Below are positions 16,630-25,618 of a DNA stretch of 64,000 bases, piece after piece. The stretch comes from an uncultured Draconibacterium sp. Its GTDB lineage: Bacteria > Bacteroidota > Bacteroidia > Bacteroidales > Prolixibacteraceae. The notes beneath the pieces were generated by a model. That model had not been told where the DNA came from and searched no databases. It worked only from the letters and a program-made list of their open reading frames with translations. The stretch lies in assembly GCF_963677565.1 (NCBI RefSeq), contig NZ_OY781981.1, positions 4,146,001 to 4,210,000 of the forward strand. The letters are read 5' to 3'. The position numbers and the translations under genes are program-made. The first letter of the stretch is position 1. Each line of letters starts with the position of its first letter.

Positions 16630-17418
16630 ATGTTATCAATTTACATTTTAACAGACAACACCGCCGGCGGACAATTCCTTGCAGAGCACGGTCTCTCCTA
16701 CCTTGTTGAGATTGACAACGAAAAAATATTGTTGGATACAGGTCATTCTGATGTGTTTTTGAAAAATGCTGAAAGGCTGAATATCGACATTGAAAATGAA
16801 GTAAAAACAGTTGTTTTAAGTCATGGACACTGGGATCACGGAAACGGCTTAAAATTTTTGAGTAACAAAACATTGATTACGCATCCCGCCAGTTTTGTCA
16901 AACGCTACCGAAAAGCTGATCACACAACTGTTGGTTTAAAATTAACACGTGAAACTATTGACGAACAATTTAACCTGCAGGAAAGCCAATCGCCCATACA
17001 ACTAACAAAAAACCTTTTCTTCCTCGGAGAAATTCCCAGAAATAACAGTTTTGAAAACCAGTCAACCAGTTTCGAATTTGCAGATGGTTCTGATGATTTT
17101 ATACCCGATGATTCAGCTTTGGCAGCCATTATTGATAACGAACTGGTTATAATTACCGGCTGCTCGCATTCCGGCATTTGTAACATTTGTGAACACGCTA
17201 AAAAAGTTACGGGAGTAAATAAAATAAAAGCTGTAATTGGAGGTTTTCACCTTAAAAGGCAAGACCAACAAACTTTAAAAACAGTAGAATATTTCAAGCA
17301 AAATAAGATTGCGAAGCTTTTGCCGTCGCACTGCACAACTCTTCCGGCACTGGCATTATTTCATTCAACATTTAAAACAGAGCAGGTAAAAACGGGTATG
17401 GAATTTCGCTTTCAATAA
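16630..17418 (+). CDS. MBL-fold metallohydrolase (DHPS/MptE-like subgroup)
   Basis: A 262-residue metallo-beta-lactamase-fold protein. The metal motif HGHWDHGNG (about 66-74) gives HxHxDH, with later ligands probably at CSHSGICNICEH (about 179-190) and GGFHL (about 202-206). The overall pattern, including the CSHSG segment, matches the subgroup annotated as 7,8-dihydropterin-6-methyl-beta-ribofuranosyl-aminobenzene 5'-phosphate synthase-like. That subgroup often sits in anaerobe ATPase/NifX clusters with unknown role. It starts 10 bp after the second ATPase. Its last 7 bp overlap the tail of the convergent gene on the other strand. Confidence 0.8.
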   Translation: MLSIYILTDNTAGGQFLAEHGLSYLVEIDNEKILLDTGHSDVFLKNAERLNIDIENEVKTVVLSHGHWDHGNGLKFLSNKTLITHPASFVKRYRKADHTTVGLKLTRETIDEQFNLQESQSPIQLTKNLFFLGEIPRNNSFENQSTSFEFADGSDDFIPDDSALAAIIDNELVIITGCSHSGICNICEHAKKVTGVNKIKAVIGGFHLKRQDQQTLKTVEYFKQNKIAKLLPSHCTTLPALALFHSTFKTEQVKTGMEFRFQ

Positions 17419-18791
17419 GCCTGTTGAAATACAATTTCACTTATTCCTGCAACATCCTTATTTGTTGGATCAACATAAATACGAATAGTCATTCTGCGGT
17501 CACGAACTCGTACCACTTTTTCCGAAGTCCATTTCAACTCGCCCGGAGCCAGTTCATAAGTAGCAGCTTCGATTCCCTCAAATTCTATCTTTTGCCACGA
17601 TGCTTCTTCAACATCTCCCACTTGTGCACGCACCCGATAAACACCGTTTCGTACATTTATTTCATAATCGTAGTAGTTATCTGGATTCCGACATTCAGCG
17701 GCACTATTTTCAAACAAGGTCTTTTTTAAACGGGCATTCCCAACTTCGCCCTTGTTACAAAACATTACCTTCTCCGTAGAATTCCACTTGCCCAAATTCC
17801 ATCCCATTCCTGAATACTCCTCAAATGACATAATGTTTTTCTGATTACCATTATGAACAGGTTTACGTGCAAATTCAATCTTCCCCCGGGTGAATGTTTT
17901 CGAGAAATTGAACGTATTTTTAAAATATAACTCGTAGAGTTGCGGAAAGAAATTAACACAGTTGGCAAACCTGTTTTCGTATGTTGGAATCGTATCACTG
18001 TTTACCACTGCCAATTTTAAATAGCCCCAGTTTTCATCTCCCCAGATAGTTCCCAAAAGCTCTCCGTGTCGTACTTCCTGCCCTTCTCTAACCTCAACAT
18101 TATTTTGATATAAATGATCGTATATGTAATAAACCGATGGATTTGAATTGCTTTGTAAAAGCACACAGGCTTCCTTTTTTTGGTATTCTTCCTTTTTATT
18201 TTCAATCCAAATAACGGTGCTGTTTTCCATGGCAACCAGCCAGTGCTTCTGAATTCCCCGGGCATCGGTTAAAGCAATCCCAATTCCCTCATTTGTATTC
18301 AGCTTTTCACTACTGTTTTCACAACTTTGTCCCATATACGAAAACATGAAGTTGTCTTCATTCATGCTCCAGTTAAATCCATCGTTATAACTTACCGGGA
18401 AACTAAAACTTTCAGGCGATAACAAAGAATTCTTGCTATCAGACAAACATATCAATGCATCCTTTTTTAAAAGTCCGTGTATGTTTTTATTTGGACTAAG
18501 CTTCTTTACATTTTTATTATCGGCTACAAATATTCGGATACCGTCCAGGCCATATGGCAAACTGCGTCTGCTTACTTTTACTTCAATCGTATCAGTATCA
18601 AAAATTAAAGTATTATAATGATTTTCAATATCGAGCAACACCCCGGCCTTGTCCATAAACCAAACCGTATCGCCGATATTCATATTATAGTAATGTGTAT
18701 TTCCCCAACTAAAATCGGGTTTAGTATTTTTTTGTGCATTTCCGGTAAAACACAAAAAATAAAGGAATAGTATGGCAAGCTGTTGTTTCAA
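17412..18791 (-). CDS. secreted protein with degenerate M23-like domain
   Basis: A 459-residue exported protein with a signal peptide ending near TGNAQ (about residue 19). A middle segment (about 222-262) reads VEVREGQEVRHGELLGTIWG then GYLKLAVV, which has the spacing of a peptidase M23 lipoyl-like strand pair, but the catalytic HxH of LytM enzymes (GPHLHFE) is replaced by WGYLKLA. A C-terminal beta-rich segment (about 310-455) ending in a strand-rich, lectin-like pattern (RVRAQVGDVEEASWQ; RMTIRIYVDPTNKDV) looks like a carbohydrate-binding module. I infer a non-catalytic cell-wall or sugar-binding protein. Its stop overlaps the convergent MBL gene by 7 bp. Confidence 0.6.
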   Translation of the reverse strand: MKQQLAILFLYFLCFTGNAQKNTKPDFSWGNTHYYNMNIGDTVWFMDKAGVLLDIENHYNTLIFDTDTIEVKVSRRSLPYGLDGIRIFVADNKNVKKLSPNKNIHGLLKKDALICLSDSKNSLLSPESFSFPVSYNDGFNWSMNEDNFMFSYMGQSCENSSEKLNTNEGIGIALTDARGIQKHWLVAMENSTVIWIENKKEEYQKKEACVLLQSNSNPSVYYIYDHLYQNNVEVREGQEVRHGELLGTIWGDENWGYLKLAVVNSDTIPTYENRFANCVNFFPQLYELYFKNTFNFSKTFTRGKIEFARKPVHNGNQKNIMSFEEYSGMGWNLGKWNSTEKVMFCNKGEVGNARLKKTLFENSAAECRNPDNYYDYEINVRNGVYRVRAQVGDVEEASWQKIEFEGIEAATYELAPGELKWTSEKVVRVRDRRMTIRIYVDPTNKDVAGISEIVFQQAY

Positions 18792-19101
18792 ATTTTTTCT
18801 GTTATCTAAAGTTTACCTTAACTCGTTTAACAATGCGATGAGAGCTACGTTTTATGTTCTGTTTTAGATCGTGTTTTCTATTTACTCATCACATTTTCAC
18901 GAAATACAAGTATAACAAAACTATTAATATTCACGTTGTAAAGAAAAAAATTGAACAACAAAGCAACCAGTTATACTAAATTTTAGTCTATAATTTATGT
19001 AAAACTAAGTTTAATCAGTTTTTAATAAAATTTTAAGCTATTCTATATTTAACAATTATTCGTTTTTGTAATTTTGATAGCGTTCAGAAACATTTAAAAG
19101 A
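18792..19101. other. AT-rich divergent intergenic region with promoter box
   Basis: The 310-bp gap separates the minus-strand M23-like gene from the patatin gene. It is strongly AT-rich. TAATTTTG at 19069-19076 matches TAnnTTTG and lies 25 bp before the patatin ATG, with TTTA at 19048-19051 as a weak -33 partner. I see no gene or other structure. Confidence 0.5.
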
Positions 19102-21393
19102 ATGAATAAACCACTACTTGTTGCTCTAATTTTAATTCTTGCCGTTTTGCAGAGCACTGCGCAATCGGTCGGACTTGTGCTCAGCGGTGGAGGAGCCAAA
19201 GGTATGGCACACATTGGAGTAATTAGGGTATTGGAGGAAAACGACATTCCAATCGACTATATTTCAGGAACTTCAATAGGTGCAATTGTTGGCGGACTTT
19301 ATGCTGCCGGTTATTCGGCCGACGAAATGGAGGAACTTTTTAAATCGGATGACTTCTATTTTTGGTCGACTGGCAAAATACAGCGCGAATACCGTTACTA
19401 CTTTAAAAGACAGGAAGAAGACCCAACCTGGGTGCAATTACGCGTTACCAAAAAGGATGAGAAGGTAAAAATTCTGCCTCCAACGAATATTATTCCAGGA
19501 GAACAAATGGATTTTGCCTTTATGGAACTTACTGCAGCAACCAGCGCAGCATGCAATTACGACTTTAACCAGTTAATGGTACCCTATTTTTGTATTGCGG
19601 CCGATGTGAACAATAGCAAGCCATTGGTTTTACGAAACGGCGACCTGGGTAATGCTATGCGGGCATCAATGACTGTTCCTCTTTATTTTAAACCTATTGA
19701 AATTGACGGAAAGCTTCTGTTTGATGGAGGTCTGCTGAATAATTTCCCAACCGATTTCATGAAAGAGATTTTTAATCCGGATATTATTATCGGACATAAA
19801 GTTGCTGATGACGTTAAAGCTGCCGATGCTGATGACGTAATGCAACAAATCTCGAATATGGTAATGCGCCCAACCAATTTTGAAATAAAACCATCAGACG
19901 GAATATTACTTGAAACAAAATTTGATGATGTTGGCTTACTCGATTTTAATAAAATTGAAACGGTACTTGCCCGTGGAGAACAAACAACTCTGGCAAAAAT
20001 TGACAGTATTAAACAACTGATTGATCGTCGTGTACCGCAGGAAACAGTTCAGGAAAAAAGAAACAGCTTTAATGCCAAAAAACCGGATCTTAATTTCCAA
20101 AACATTCAGGTTGAGGGCGTTACAGACCCAATGCAACGTCAATTCATTATACAGAGCATTAAGCACAAAAATGATATTGTTCCGTTATCTACACTAAAAA
20201 CTGAATATTTTAAATTGGTTGCCGACGAACAACTGAAGTCAATACAACCAATTACACGATACAATTCCAAAACTGGCCTTTTTGATTTGCATTTAAAAGT
20301 TGAACCTGAAAAACGACTGGATTTGAGCATCGGAGGTAACATTTCTACCAAACCCATAAACCAGGGATTTGCAGCTATAAATTTCAGGACGTACAACAGC
20401 AGGGCTTATTCACTACATTCAAACATATATTTTGGTCGTTTTTACAGTTCATTTAAACTGGGAGGAAGGATCGACTACCCGACCTCATTACCCTTTTATC
20501 TTGAATCGTATTTAACGTTTAACCGTTGGGATTATTTTTCATCAAGCACCGAGTTAATTTTTGAGGATGTACGTTCTCCATATATTATTAAAGATGAAAC
20601 CAATTTCAGGGTTGAAACCGGATTCCCGCTGGGATTGCATAGTAAATTATACGCGGGCACAGCGTATTCATCTGCCAGTAACGATTTTTATCAGACCGAA
20701 GAAACAGAAGAAGGAGGTACACCTAATAATTCAAGTTTTAATGCTTTTGTTTCTAAAATTGCATTCGAGAATAATTCATTAAACTATAAACAATATGCAA
20801 CAGAAGGTGCTCACCGAGGTATTGATGCAAGATTTGTTGCAGGTGAAGAAAAATACACACCAGGGACTATTGGTTCAGCATCCTCGACTATTTCAACCAA
20901 TCACAATTATTTTCAGGTACATGCCCACTCGCTGCGATATTATTCATTAGGGAAAAAAGTTGTTCTGGGTACCCACCTCGAAACATTTTTAAGTAACAAA
21001 GAATTGTTTCAAACATACCGGTCTTCAAAACTATCGGCACAGGGATTCACTCCAACACCTCACAGTAAATCATTATTTATCAACGAGTTTCACTCAAGTA
21101 AATATTTGGCAGGTGGTTTAAAAGCCATATTCAATTTTTCGCCCGACGTACATTTACGTGTTGAAGGTTATGGATTTTTCCCTATTTATGAAGAACTGGA
21201 ACAAGCTGACCTGTCGGCTGTTGAAAGTGATAATTTTATCGACAATTATTATATCCAGGGACTTGCAGCGTTGGTTTATCAAACTGGTATCGGCCCTGTA
21301 AGTCTATCATTTAACTATTATGAAAAGAGTAACACAAATCTTTATGTAACGCTTAATTTCGGATATATTCTATTCAACAAAAGAGGTTTATAA
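19102..21393 (+). CDS. patatin-like phospholipase with C-terminal outer-membrane barrel
   Basis: A 763-residue envelope protein. After a signal peptide (to about STAQS, 22) comes a patatin domain: oxyanion GGGAKG (about 29-34), nucleophile elbow GTSIG (about 59-63) and the catalytic Asp in DGGLLNN (about 209-215). Residues about 330-395 look like a POTRA-type segment, and about 400-763 are alternating aromatic/polar strands ending in NFGYILFNKRGL, consistent with a BamA/TpsB-like barrel. This matches PlpD-type fused patatins, lipases at the cell surface or in the periplasm. Expressed alone. Confidence 0.88.
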   Translation: MNKPLLVALILILAVLQSTAQSVGLVLSGGGAKGMAHIGVIRVLEENDIPIDYISGTSIGAIVGGLYAAGYSADEMEELFKSDDFYFWSTGKIQREYRYYFKRQEEDPTWVQLRVTKKDEKVKILPPTNIIPGEQMDFAFMELTAATSAACNYDFNQLMVPYFCIAADVNNSKPLVLRNGDLGNAMRASMTVPLYFKPIEIDGKLLFDGGLLNNFPTDFMKEIFNPDIIIGHKVADDVKAADADDVMQQISNMVMRPTNFEIKPSDGILLETKFDDVGLLDFNKIETVLARGEQTTLAKIDSIKQLIDRRVPQETVQEKRNSFNAKKPDLNFQNIQVEGVTDPMQRQFIIQSIKHKNDIVPLSTLKTEYFKLVADEQLKSIQPITRYNSKTGLFDLHLKVEPEKRLDLSIGGNISTKPINQGFAAINFRTYNSRAYSLHSNIYFGRFYSSFKLGGRIDYPTSLPFYLESYLTFNRWDYFSSSTELIFEDVRSPYIIKDETNFRVETGFPLGLHSKLYAGTAYSSASNDFYQTEETEEGGTPNNSSFNAFVSKIAFENNSLNYKQYATEGAHRGIDARFVAGEEKYTPGTIGSASSTISTNHNYFQVHAHSLRYYSLGKKVVLGTHLETFLSNKELFQTYRSSKLSAQGFTPTPHSKSLFINEFHSSKYLAGGLKAIFNFSPDVHLRVEGYGFFPIYEELEQADLSAVESDNFIDNYYIQGLAALVYQTGIGPVSLSFNYYEKSNTNLYVTLNFGYILFNKRGL

Positions 21394-21402
21394 TTCAGAT
21401 TT

Positions 21403-21756
21403 TTATTTACGAATTTGATTTGACATATCTACAGGAAGTTCAAATGATAATTCAACCACGCCACAAAACTCACCATTTTGGAACCATGGCTTTTGAGTGA
21501 TTACTTTTTTTAGGCCATTTTTTTCGCTTGTGTAGGTATTTTCAATGGGATTTTTCAACATTTCCCTGAGTTTGGTTTTAGAAGGCTCCGGATGGCAATC
21601 CAAAAGATTCGTTCCCAACAGATTACTGCCACCATATTTTTGAAACTGATTAATCGAAAAGTCGTTCATGTAAACAATTGTTCCTTCTCTGTTGCAAACA
21701 GTAATCGCACCACTGAATTCATCCATCCAGTTCACATTCATCCCCTTTACAATCAT
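21403..21756 (-). CDS. single-domain PAS sensor protein
   Basis: A 117-residue cytosolic protein made of one PAS domain: MDEFSGAITVCNREGTIVYMND (core strands), helix with NLLGTNLLDCHPEPSK (about 46-61) and the closing strands GEFCGVVELSFELP. The DCHPEPS segment resembles that in PAS domains of the DUF438/DUF1858 type, which may contact a cofactor. There is no attached output domain. Its ATG overlaps the stop of the upstream repeat-protein gene (ATGA), so both are co-translated, suggesting the PAS domain works with that protein. Confidence 0.75.
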   Translation of the reverse strand: MIVKGMNVNWMDEFSGAITVCNREGTIVYMNDFSINQFQKYGGSNLLGTNLLDCHPEPSKTKLREMLKNPIENTYTSEKNGLKKVITQKPWFQNGEFCGVVELSFELPVDMSNQIRK

Positions 21757-23570
21757 TTCTTTTTATAACATTTTACCCATTCTACTTCAAAATTTGTCGA
21801 TCCGCCGGTTAATGGTTCCACTACCAAACTTGAAGCATTTAATAGCAAGGCATCATTTAACTCATTATTTGAAAGTTGCAACACTTCCAGCTCATTAATC
21901 TTCCAGGTAAAATTGGCTCCCGATTTTTCAATTGTAAAAATATAATCTCCCTTTTTCAGGTTATTAATTTCCAGGCCTTCCGATCCAATCTTTCCATTTC
22001 CATTCATAGTGTAAATACCAAGCATATTTTTAGCGCCCATTTCAACAAGGTTCACACGCGGAACATTGTTTTCGGCCGAGAGATAAAATGAACTGGCCAC
22101 TTGTTTTACCGGATTGAATTTGATTTTAGCTTCCACAATTCCGTCATCCAGTTTAAAATTCTCTCCGGAACATATCATCCCAGATGTGTAATCAAAATCA
22201 GTGGGAACAAAACCGGCTGGCATTTGCCAAACCATTCCTTGTTTCGTTTCCTTTTTAACTTGTATACTAAGCTTATTCCCCGTTTGGATATTGGCGCCGT
22301 TGGTAAAAATACTTAAGTCTCCTGGCATAGCATAACTTTGTCCTAAGGTCTTCGAAGCAGTTGATGAACTAACTATCCATTTTTTTTCATCAAGCTTTTT
22401 ATCCGTAAATGAATCTTCAAAAACGACATCCCAGTTTTTGAAAAAGTCGAAATCTGCGGAATCTTTATATTTGAAGTACCTTACAAACTCAGGATTCTTT
22501 TTGTCGCTTTCGTATTGCTTATACTTTTTATAATCTTCCGTTTTTTCCCAGCGTTTTTTGTCTTCCAACCAGGCTTTTTGCTTTTTATATTCCTCCGATT
22601 CAATTATTTCTTTTAATTCGTTATAGCGTTTCAAATCGAACGACTCCTTTACATCAAGGTAGTTTTTGTACAACTTCGATTTTTCATATTTTAAGACAAA
22701 AGTTACCACTGTGTCGGACGAAAGTTTCTTATATTCAGTAAATTTTTTGTAAGCTTCACTCTTTTCAAATTTCTTTTTGTCTTTTAAGTAAGCCACTTTC
22801 TTTTTAAAATCGTCAGAGTTTACCAGTTCCTTCAGCTCTTTATATCGCGTTAAATTATGGCTGCCGGTAATTTCATGATAAAGTTTTAGTTTCTTCGATT
22901 TTTCAAACCTGAAATAGTTTTTTACTGCCTGATCTTTGCTGAGTGCTTTAAATTCTTTTCGCTTCTCTTTGTCATTTTCAGCTGTTGTTTTCAGCTCGTT
23001 GTATCGTTTAAATTTGTCCGAGTTTTCAAAAGCTTTATGGTTTTTCAATTTCTCCGATCCATCTAGCTCTTTAAAAGTTTTTATTCCAGCAGACTTATCA
23101 AGTTTTTTAAATTCACTCAGGTGTTTTTCTTCGGACGATCCTTTAAAAGTCCGGCTTTTCACTTCCCGTTTATCCTTCTCGAAATCTCCTTCTTTTACAT
23201 AGTGTTCCAGGGCATAATAATCAGCCAGTTTCTGCGATTCTTTATCTTTTTGGTAACGCACCAAATCCGACGAACCTTCTGCTTTAAAGTAGTTTTTAAT
23301 GCGTGCTGATTTTTGTAATCGCTGAAACTCCTTTAATTGCTTTTCTTCCTCACTTCCCTTAAAACTCAGGTTTTCAGTTTCCTGTTTTTTAGTTTTAAAA
23401 TCGGCAGATTGTACATATGCTTCCAATTCTAAAAATCCTTTCAGTTCTTCCGAACTTTCAGTTTTCAGAAATGCGGCATAATCGTCGGCCAATTGCTTTC
23501 TCTTTTTTTCGATTACATCAACAGATTTGATCTTGCCGGTGAGCTGAAGTGAAAAAATTTTAAATGACAT
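21753..23570 (-). CDS. Lys/Glu-rich repeat protein with GH16/laminarinase-like C-terminal domain
   Basis: A 605-residue protein with no signal peptide (starts MSFKIFSLQLTGKIK). Residues about 20-375 are highly charged, helical, imperfect repeats: a longer unit appears twice (LEAYVQSADF..SFKGSEEEK and LEHYVKEGDF..TFKGSSEEK), and another is repeated with YKELKELVNSDDFKKK and YNELKEIIESEEYKKQ. The C-terminal 230 residues (from VVFEDSFTDKKLDEKKW) resemble a concanavalin-like GH16 fold, but the position of the usual ExDxxE catalytic motif reads RVNLVE, so hydrolysis is unlikely. I know of no characterised homologue. It is followed by a coupled PAS gene. A -7-like TATTTTTG lies on this strand at 23606-23599. 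Confidence 0.7.
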   Translation of the reverse strand: MSFKIFSLQLTGKIKSVDVIEKKRKQLADDYAAFLKTESSEELKGFLELEAYVQSADFKTKKQETENLSFKGSEEEKQLKEFQRLQKSARIKNYFKAEGSSDLVRYQKDKESQKLADYYALEHYVKEGDFEKDKREVKSRTFKGSSEEKHLSEFKKLDKSAGIKTFKELDGSEKLKNHKAFENSDKFKRYNELKTTAENDKEKRKEFKALSKDQAVKNYFRFEKSKKLKLYHEITGSHNLTRYKELKELVNSDDFKKKVAYLKDKKKFEKSEAYKKFTEYKKLSSDTVVTFVLKYEKSKLYKNYLDVKESFDLKRYNELKEIIESEEYKKQKAWLEDKKRWEKTEDYKKYKQYESDKKNPEFVRYFKYKDSADFDFFKNWDVVFEDSFTDKKLDEKKWIVSSSTASKTLGQSYAMPGDLSIFTNGANIQTGNKLSIQVKKETKQGMVWQMPAGFVPTDFDYTSGMICSGENFKLDDGIVEAKIKFNPVKQVASSFYLSAENNVPRVNLVEMGAKNMLGIYTMNGNGKIGSEGLEINNLKKGDYIFTIEKSGANFTWKINELEVLQLSNNELNDALLLNASSLVVEPLTGGSTNFEVEWVKCYKKK

Positions 23571-23784
23571 CTGGTTCCTATTAGATTTGTATTTCTACCA
23601 AAAATAAAAATTTAAAGTGTTTTTTAATATCAAATCCCAGAATTTAAAGCTATTGCTTCATTTTTAGCAATTCTGTTTAACATATATAATGTTTTTAACA
23701 AAAAAACAGCATAAAGACAAAAGCTTTGCGCTTAGATGTTTATATGTTTTCCTTGTCATCATTGGTGTTCCATATAAATTTAAA

Positions 23785-23792
23785 TAGATTTG
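23785..23792 (+). promoter_or_regulatory. -7 promoter box of nucleoside phosphorylase gene
   Basis: TAGATTTG matches TAnnTTTG, 21 bp before the ATG, with TTGG at 23762-23765 in the place of a -33 box. The upstream part of the gap (23607-23760) is AT-rich with no other feature seen. Confidence 0.45.
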
Positions 23793-23813
23793 ATCGCTTT
23801 ATAAATACGACTT

Positions 23814-24683
23814 ATGATCAAACATTCGGAACTGATATTAAATGATGATGGTAGTATTTTCCATCTACACCTAAGGCCTGAAAATATTGGCAGGCAAATT
23901 ATTCTTGTGGGCGATCCGGCGCGGGTTGATACCATAGCCGGTTTTTTTGATGAAGTTGTGTTTACTGTTCAGAACCGCGAGTTTAAAACAATTACAGGAT
24001 TTTACAAGGGAAATAAGCTATCGGTGATTTCAACGGGAATTGGAACCGACAATATTGATATTGTAATGAATGAGCTGGATGCTCTTGTAAATATTGATTT
24101 GGAAACCCGAACCGTAAAAACGGAAACAGAATCGCTTAATATTGTTCGTATCGGCACCTCGGGAGGTTTACAAAGAGATCTGCCGGTTAATTCATTTGTC
24201 GTTTCTGAAAAATCGATTGGTTTCGATGGCTTGCTAAACTATTATGCCAACCGCGAACAGTTTTGCGATATGGATTTTGAAATGGCTTTCAGGAAACATA
24301 CAAATTGGAGTAATTCGCTGGCGGCGCCCTACACGGTTGATGCAGGGAAAGTTCTTTTAGATAAGTTTTCCGACGACAAATTTAAAAAGGGCGTAACAAT
24401 ATCAGCTCCGGGATTTTATGCACCACAGGGCCGCGAATTAAGGTTACCCCTGGCCTTTCCGGAACTAAACGAACTTGTTGAAACATTTTCGCACAACAAT
24501 TTGCGAATTACCAACTTCGAAATGGAAAGCTCGGCAATTTACGGCTTGTCAAAAATGCTCGGGCACAACGCTTTAACGGTATGTTTAATTATTGCGAACC
24601 GCGTTACCCTTACCGCGAATGAAAACTACCGCGACGAAATGAAGAAACTTATTAAAGAAGTACTCGATAACTTAAGCTCTTAA
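23814..24683 (+). CDS. nucleoside phosphorylase (uridine phosphorylase family)
   Basis: A 289-residue cytosolic enzyme of the NP-I family, which cleaves nucleosides with phosphate to free base and ribose-1-phosphate. The phosphate site is seen in LVGDPARVD (about 31-39), then STGIGTDN (about 75-82), GTSGGLQ (about 119-125), and the ribose-binding NFEMESSAIYG (about 237-247), the EMES motif being typical for uridine/purine phosphorylases. Length is slightly above the E. coli Udp of about 250. Followed 3 bp later by the next gene, so probably a two-gene operon; base specificity is uncertain. Confidence 0.88.
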   Translation: MIKHSELILNDDGSIFHLHLRPENIGRQIILVGDPARVDTIAGFFDEVVFTVQNREFKTITGFYKGNKLSVISTGIGTDNIDIVMNELDALVNIDLETRTVKTETESLNIVRIGTSGGLQRDLPVNSFVVSEKSIGFDGLLNYYANREQFCDMDFEMAFRKHTNWSNSLAAPYTVDAGKVLLDKFSDDKFKKGVTISAPGFYAPQGRELRLPLAFPELNELVETFSHNNLRITNFEMESSAIYGLSKMLGHNALTVCLIIANRVTLTANENYRDEMKKLIKEVLDNLSS

Positions 24684-24686
24684 TCT

Positions 24687-25565
24687 ATGGAACAACGAAG
24701 ACTTGATGCCCTAATCAATCTCCTCGACGACCCCGATAATACTGTTTTTGAAATGGTTGAACAAGAACTGCTTAAAGAAGATGAGCAGATTATTCCTGTT
24801 TTGGAAAAAAAATGGGAACAAAGTTTTGATGAAAACAGTCAGAACCGAATTGAAAACATTATTCAAAGTCTTCAGTTCAAAAAAACATATGCAGGATTAA
24901 AGAACTGGATTGGACAAAAACAAGGGACTCAGGATTTGTTCGAGGGATTTTGTGCAGTTGACAAGTTTCAATACCCCGATCTGAATCCCCTAAACCTTAC
25001 CTTAAAGTTAGAAAACTTAAGAAAATCAATTTGGCTTGAATTAAATAACTCATTAACGCTACTTGAAAAAACAACCATTCTAAACCATTTTATTTTCAAC
25101 CTGAATGGTTATTCCATAAACTTGAGCAACCCTGATTCGCCACAAAATTGTTTTTTAAATCAAATTTTTGAAACAAAACGCGGCAATCCCATCTCAATGA
25201 GTCTCTTTTATACCATTATTGCAAGGGCAATTGAGTTACCAGCCTACCTGGTTGATTTTCCAAAAAATCCGCTGGTAGCAATTGTTGATGCAGAACTGGC
25301 CAAGAAAGTACACGGATCAACGCGAGATACGGAAGTGTTGTTCTACATCAATCCTTCGAACAAAGGCGCAATAACCAGCCGAAAAGAAATTGATTACCAT
25401 TTAAAAAGAAACGACTATTCTCCGTTTGAGAAATATGCAGAACCGAAAACTGATTCTCTGTTTATTAAACGCTTACTGGAATCGATGCTGGAAGCGTACA
25501 ATGCGGCAGCTTACACTGAAAAAGAGCGAAAGATAAAAGACTTACTTGATTTGTTTAGGGCATAA
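24687..25565 (+). CDS. transglutaminase-like (SirB1-type) protein
   Basis: A 292-residue cytosolic protein. After a helical N-terminus of about 90 residues, the middle section (about 150-200) with NCFLNQIFETKRGNPISMSLFYTIIARAIELPAYLVDFP resembles the SirB1/transglutaminase-like fold, where the GNPISMS helix carries the catalytic position in related proteins. Function of the family is not well defined. It follows the phosphorylase by 3 bp and is closed by a bidirectional terminator. Confidence 0.65.
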   Translation: MEQRRLDALINLLDDPDNTVFEMVEQELLKEDEQIIPVLEKKWEQSFDENSQNRIENIIQSLQFKKTYAGLKNWIGQKQGTQDLFEGFCAVDKFQYPDLNPLNLTLKLENLRKSIWLELNNSLTLLEKTTILNHFIFNLNGYSINLSNPDSPQNCFLNQIFETKRGNPISMSLFYTIIARAIELPAYLVDFPKNPLVAIVDAELAKKVHGSTRDTEVLFYINPSNKGAITSRKEIDYHLKRNDYSPFEKYAEPKTDSLFIKRLLESMLEAYNAAAYTEKERKIKDLLDLFRA

Positions 25566-25599
25566 AAAAACTTCGACCGTTTGGTCGAAGTTTTTTTTA
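25566..25599. terminator. bidirectional terminator
   Basis: CTTCGACC (25571-25578) and GGTCGAAG (25583-25590) form an 8-bp stem with a GTTT loop, flanked by seven A on the left and eight T on the right. It can terminate both the transglutaminase-like gene and the convergent rny gene. Confidence 0.9.
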
Positions 25600-25618
25600 T
25601 CATGTACCTTTTCAGGTT

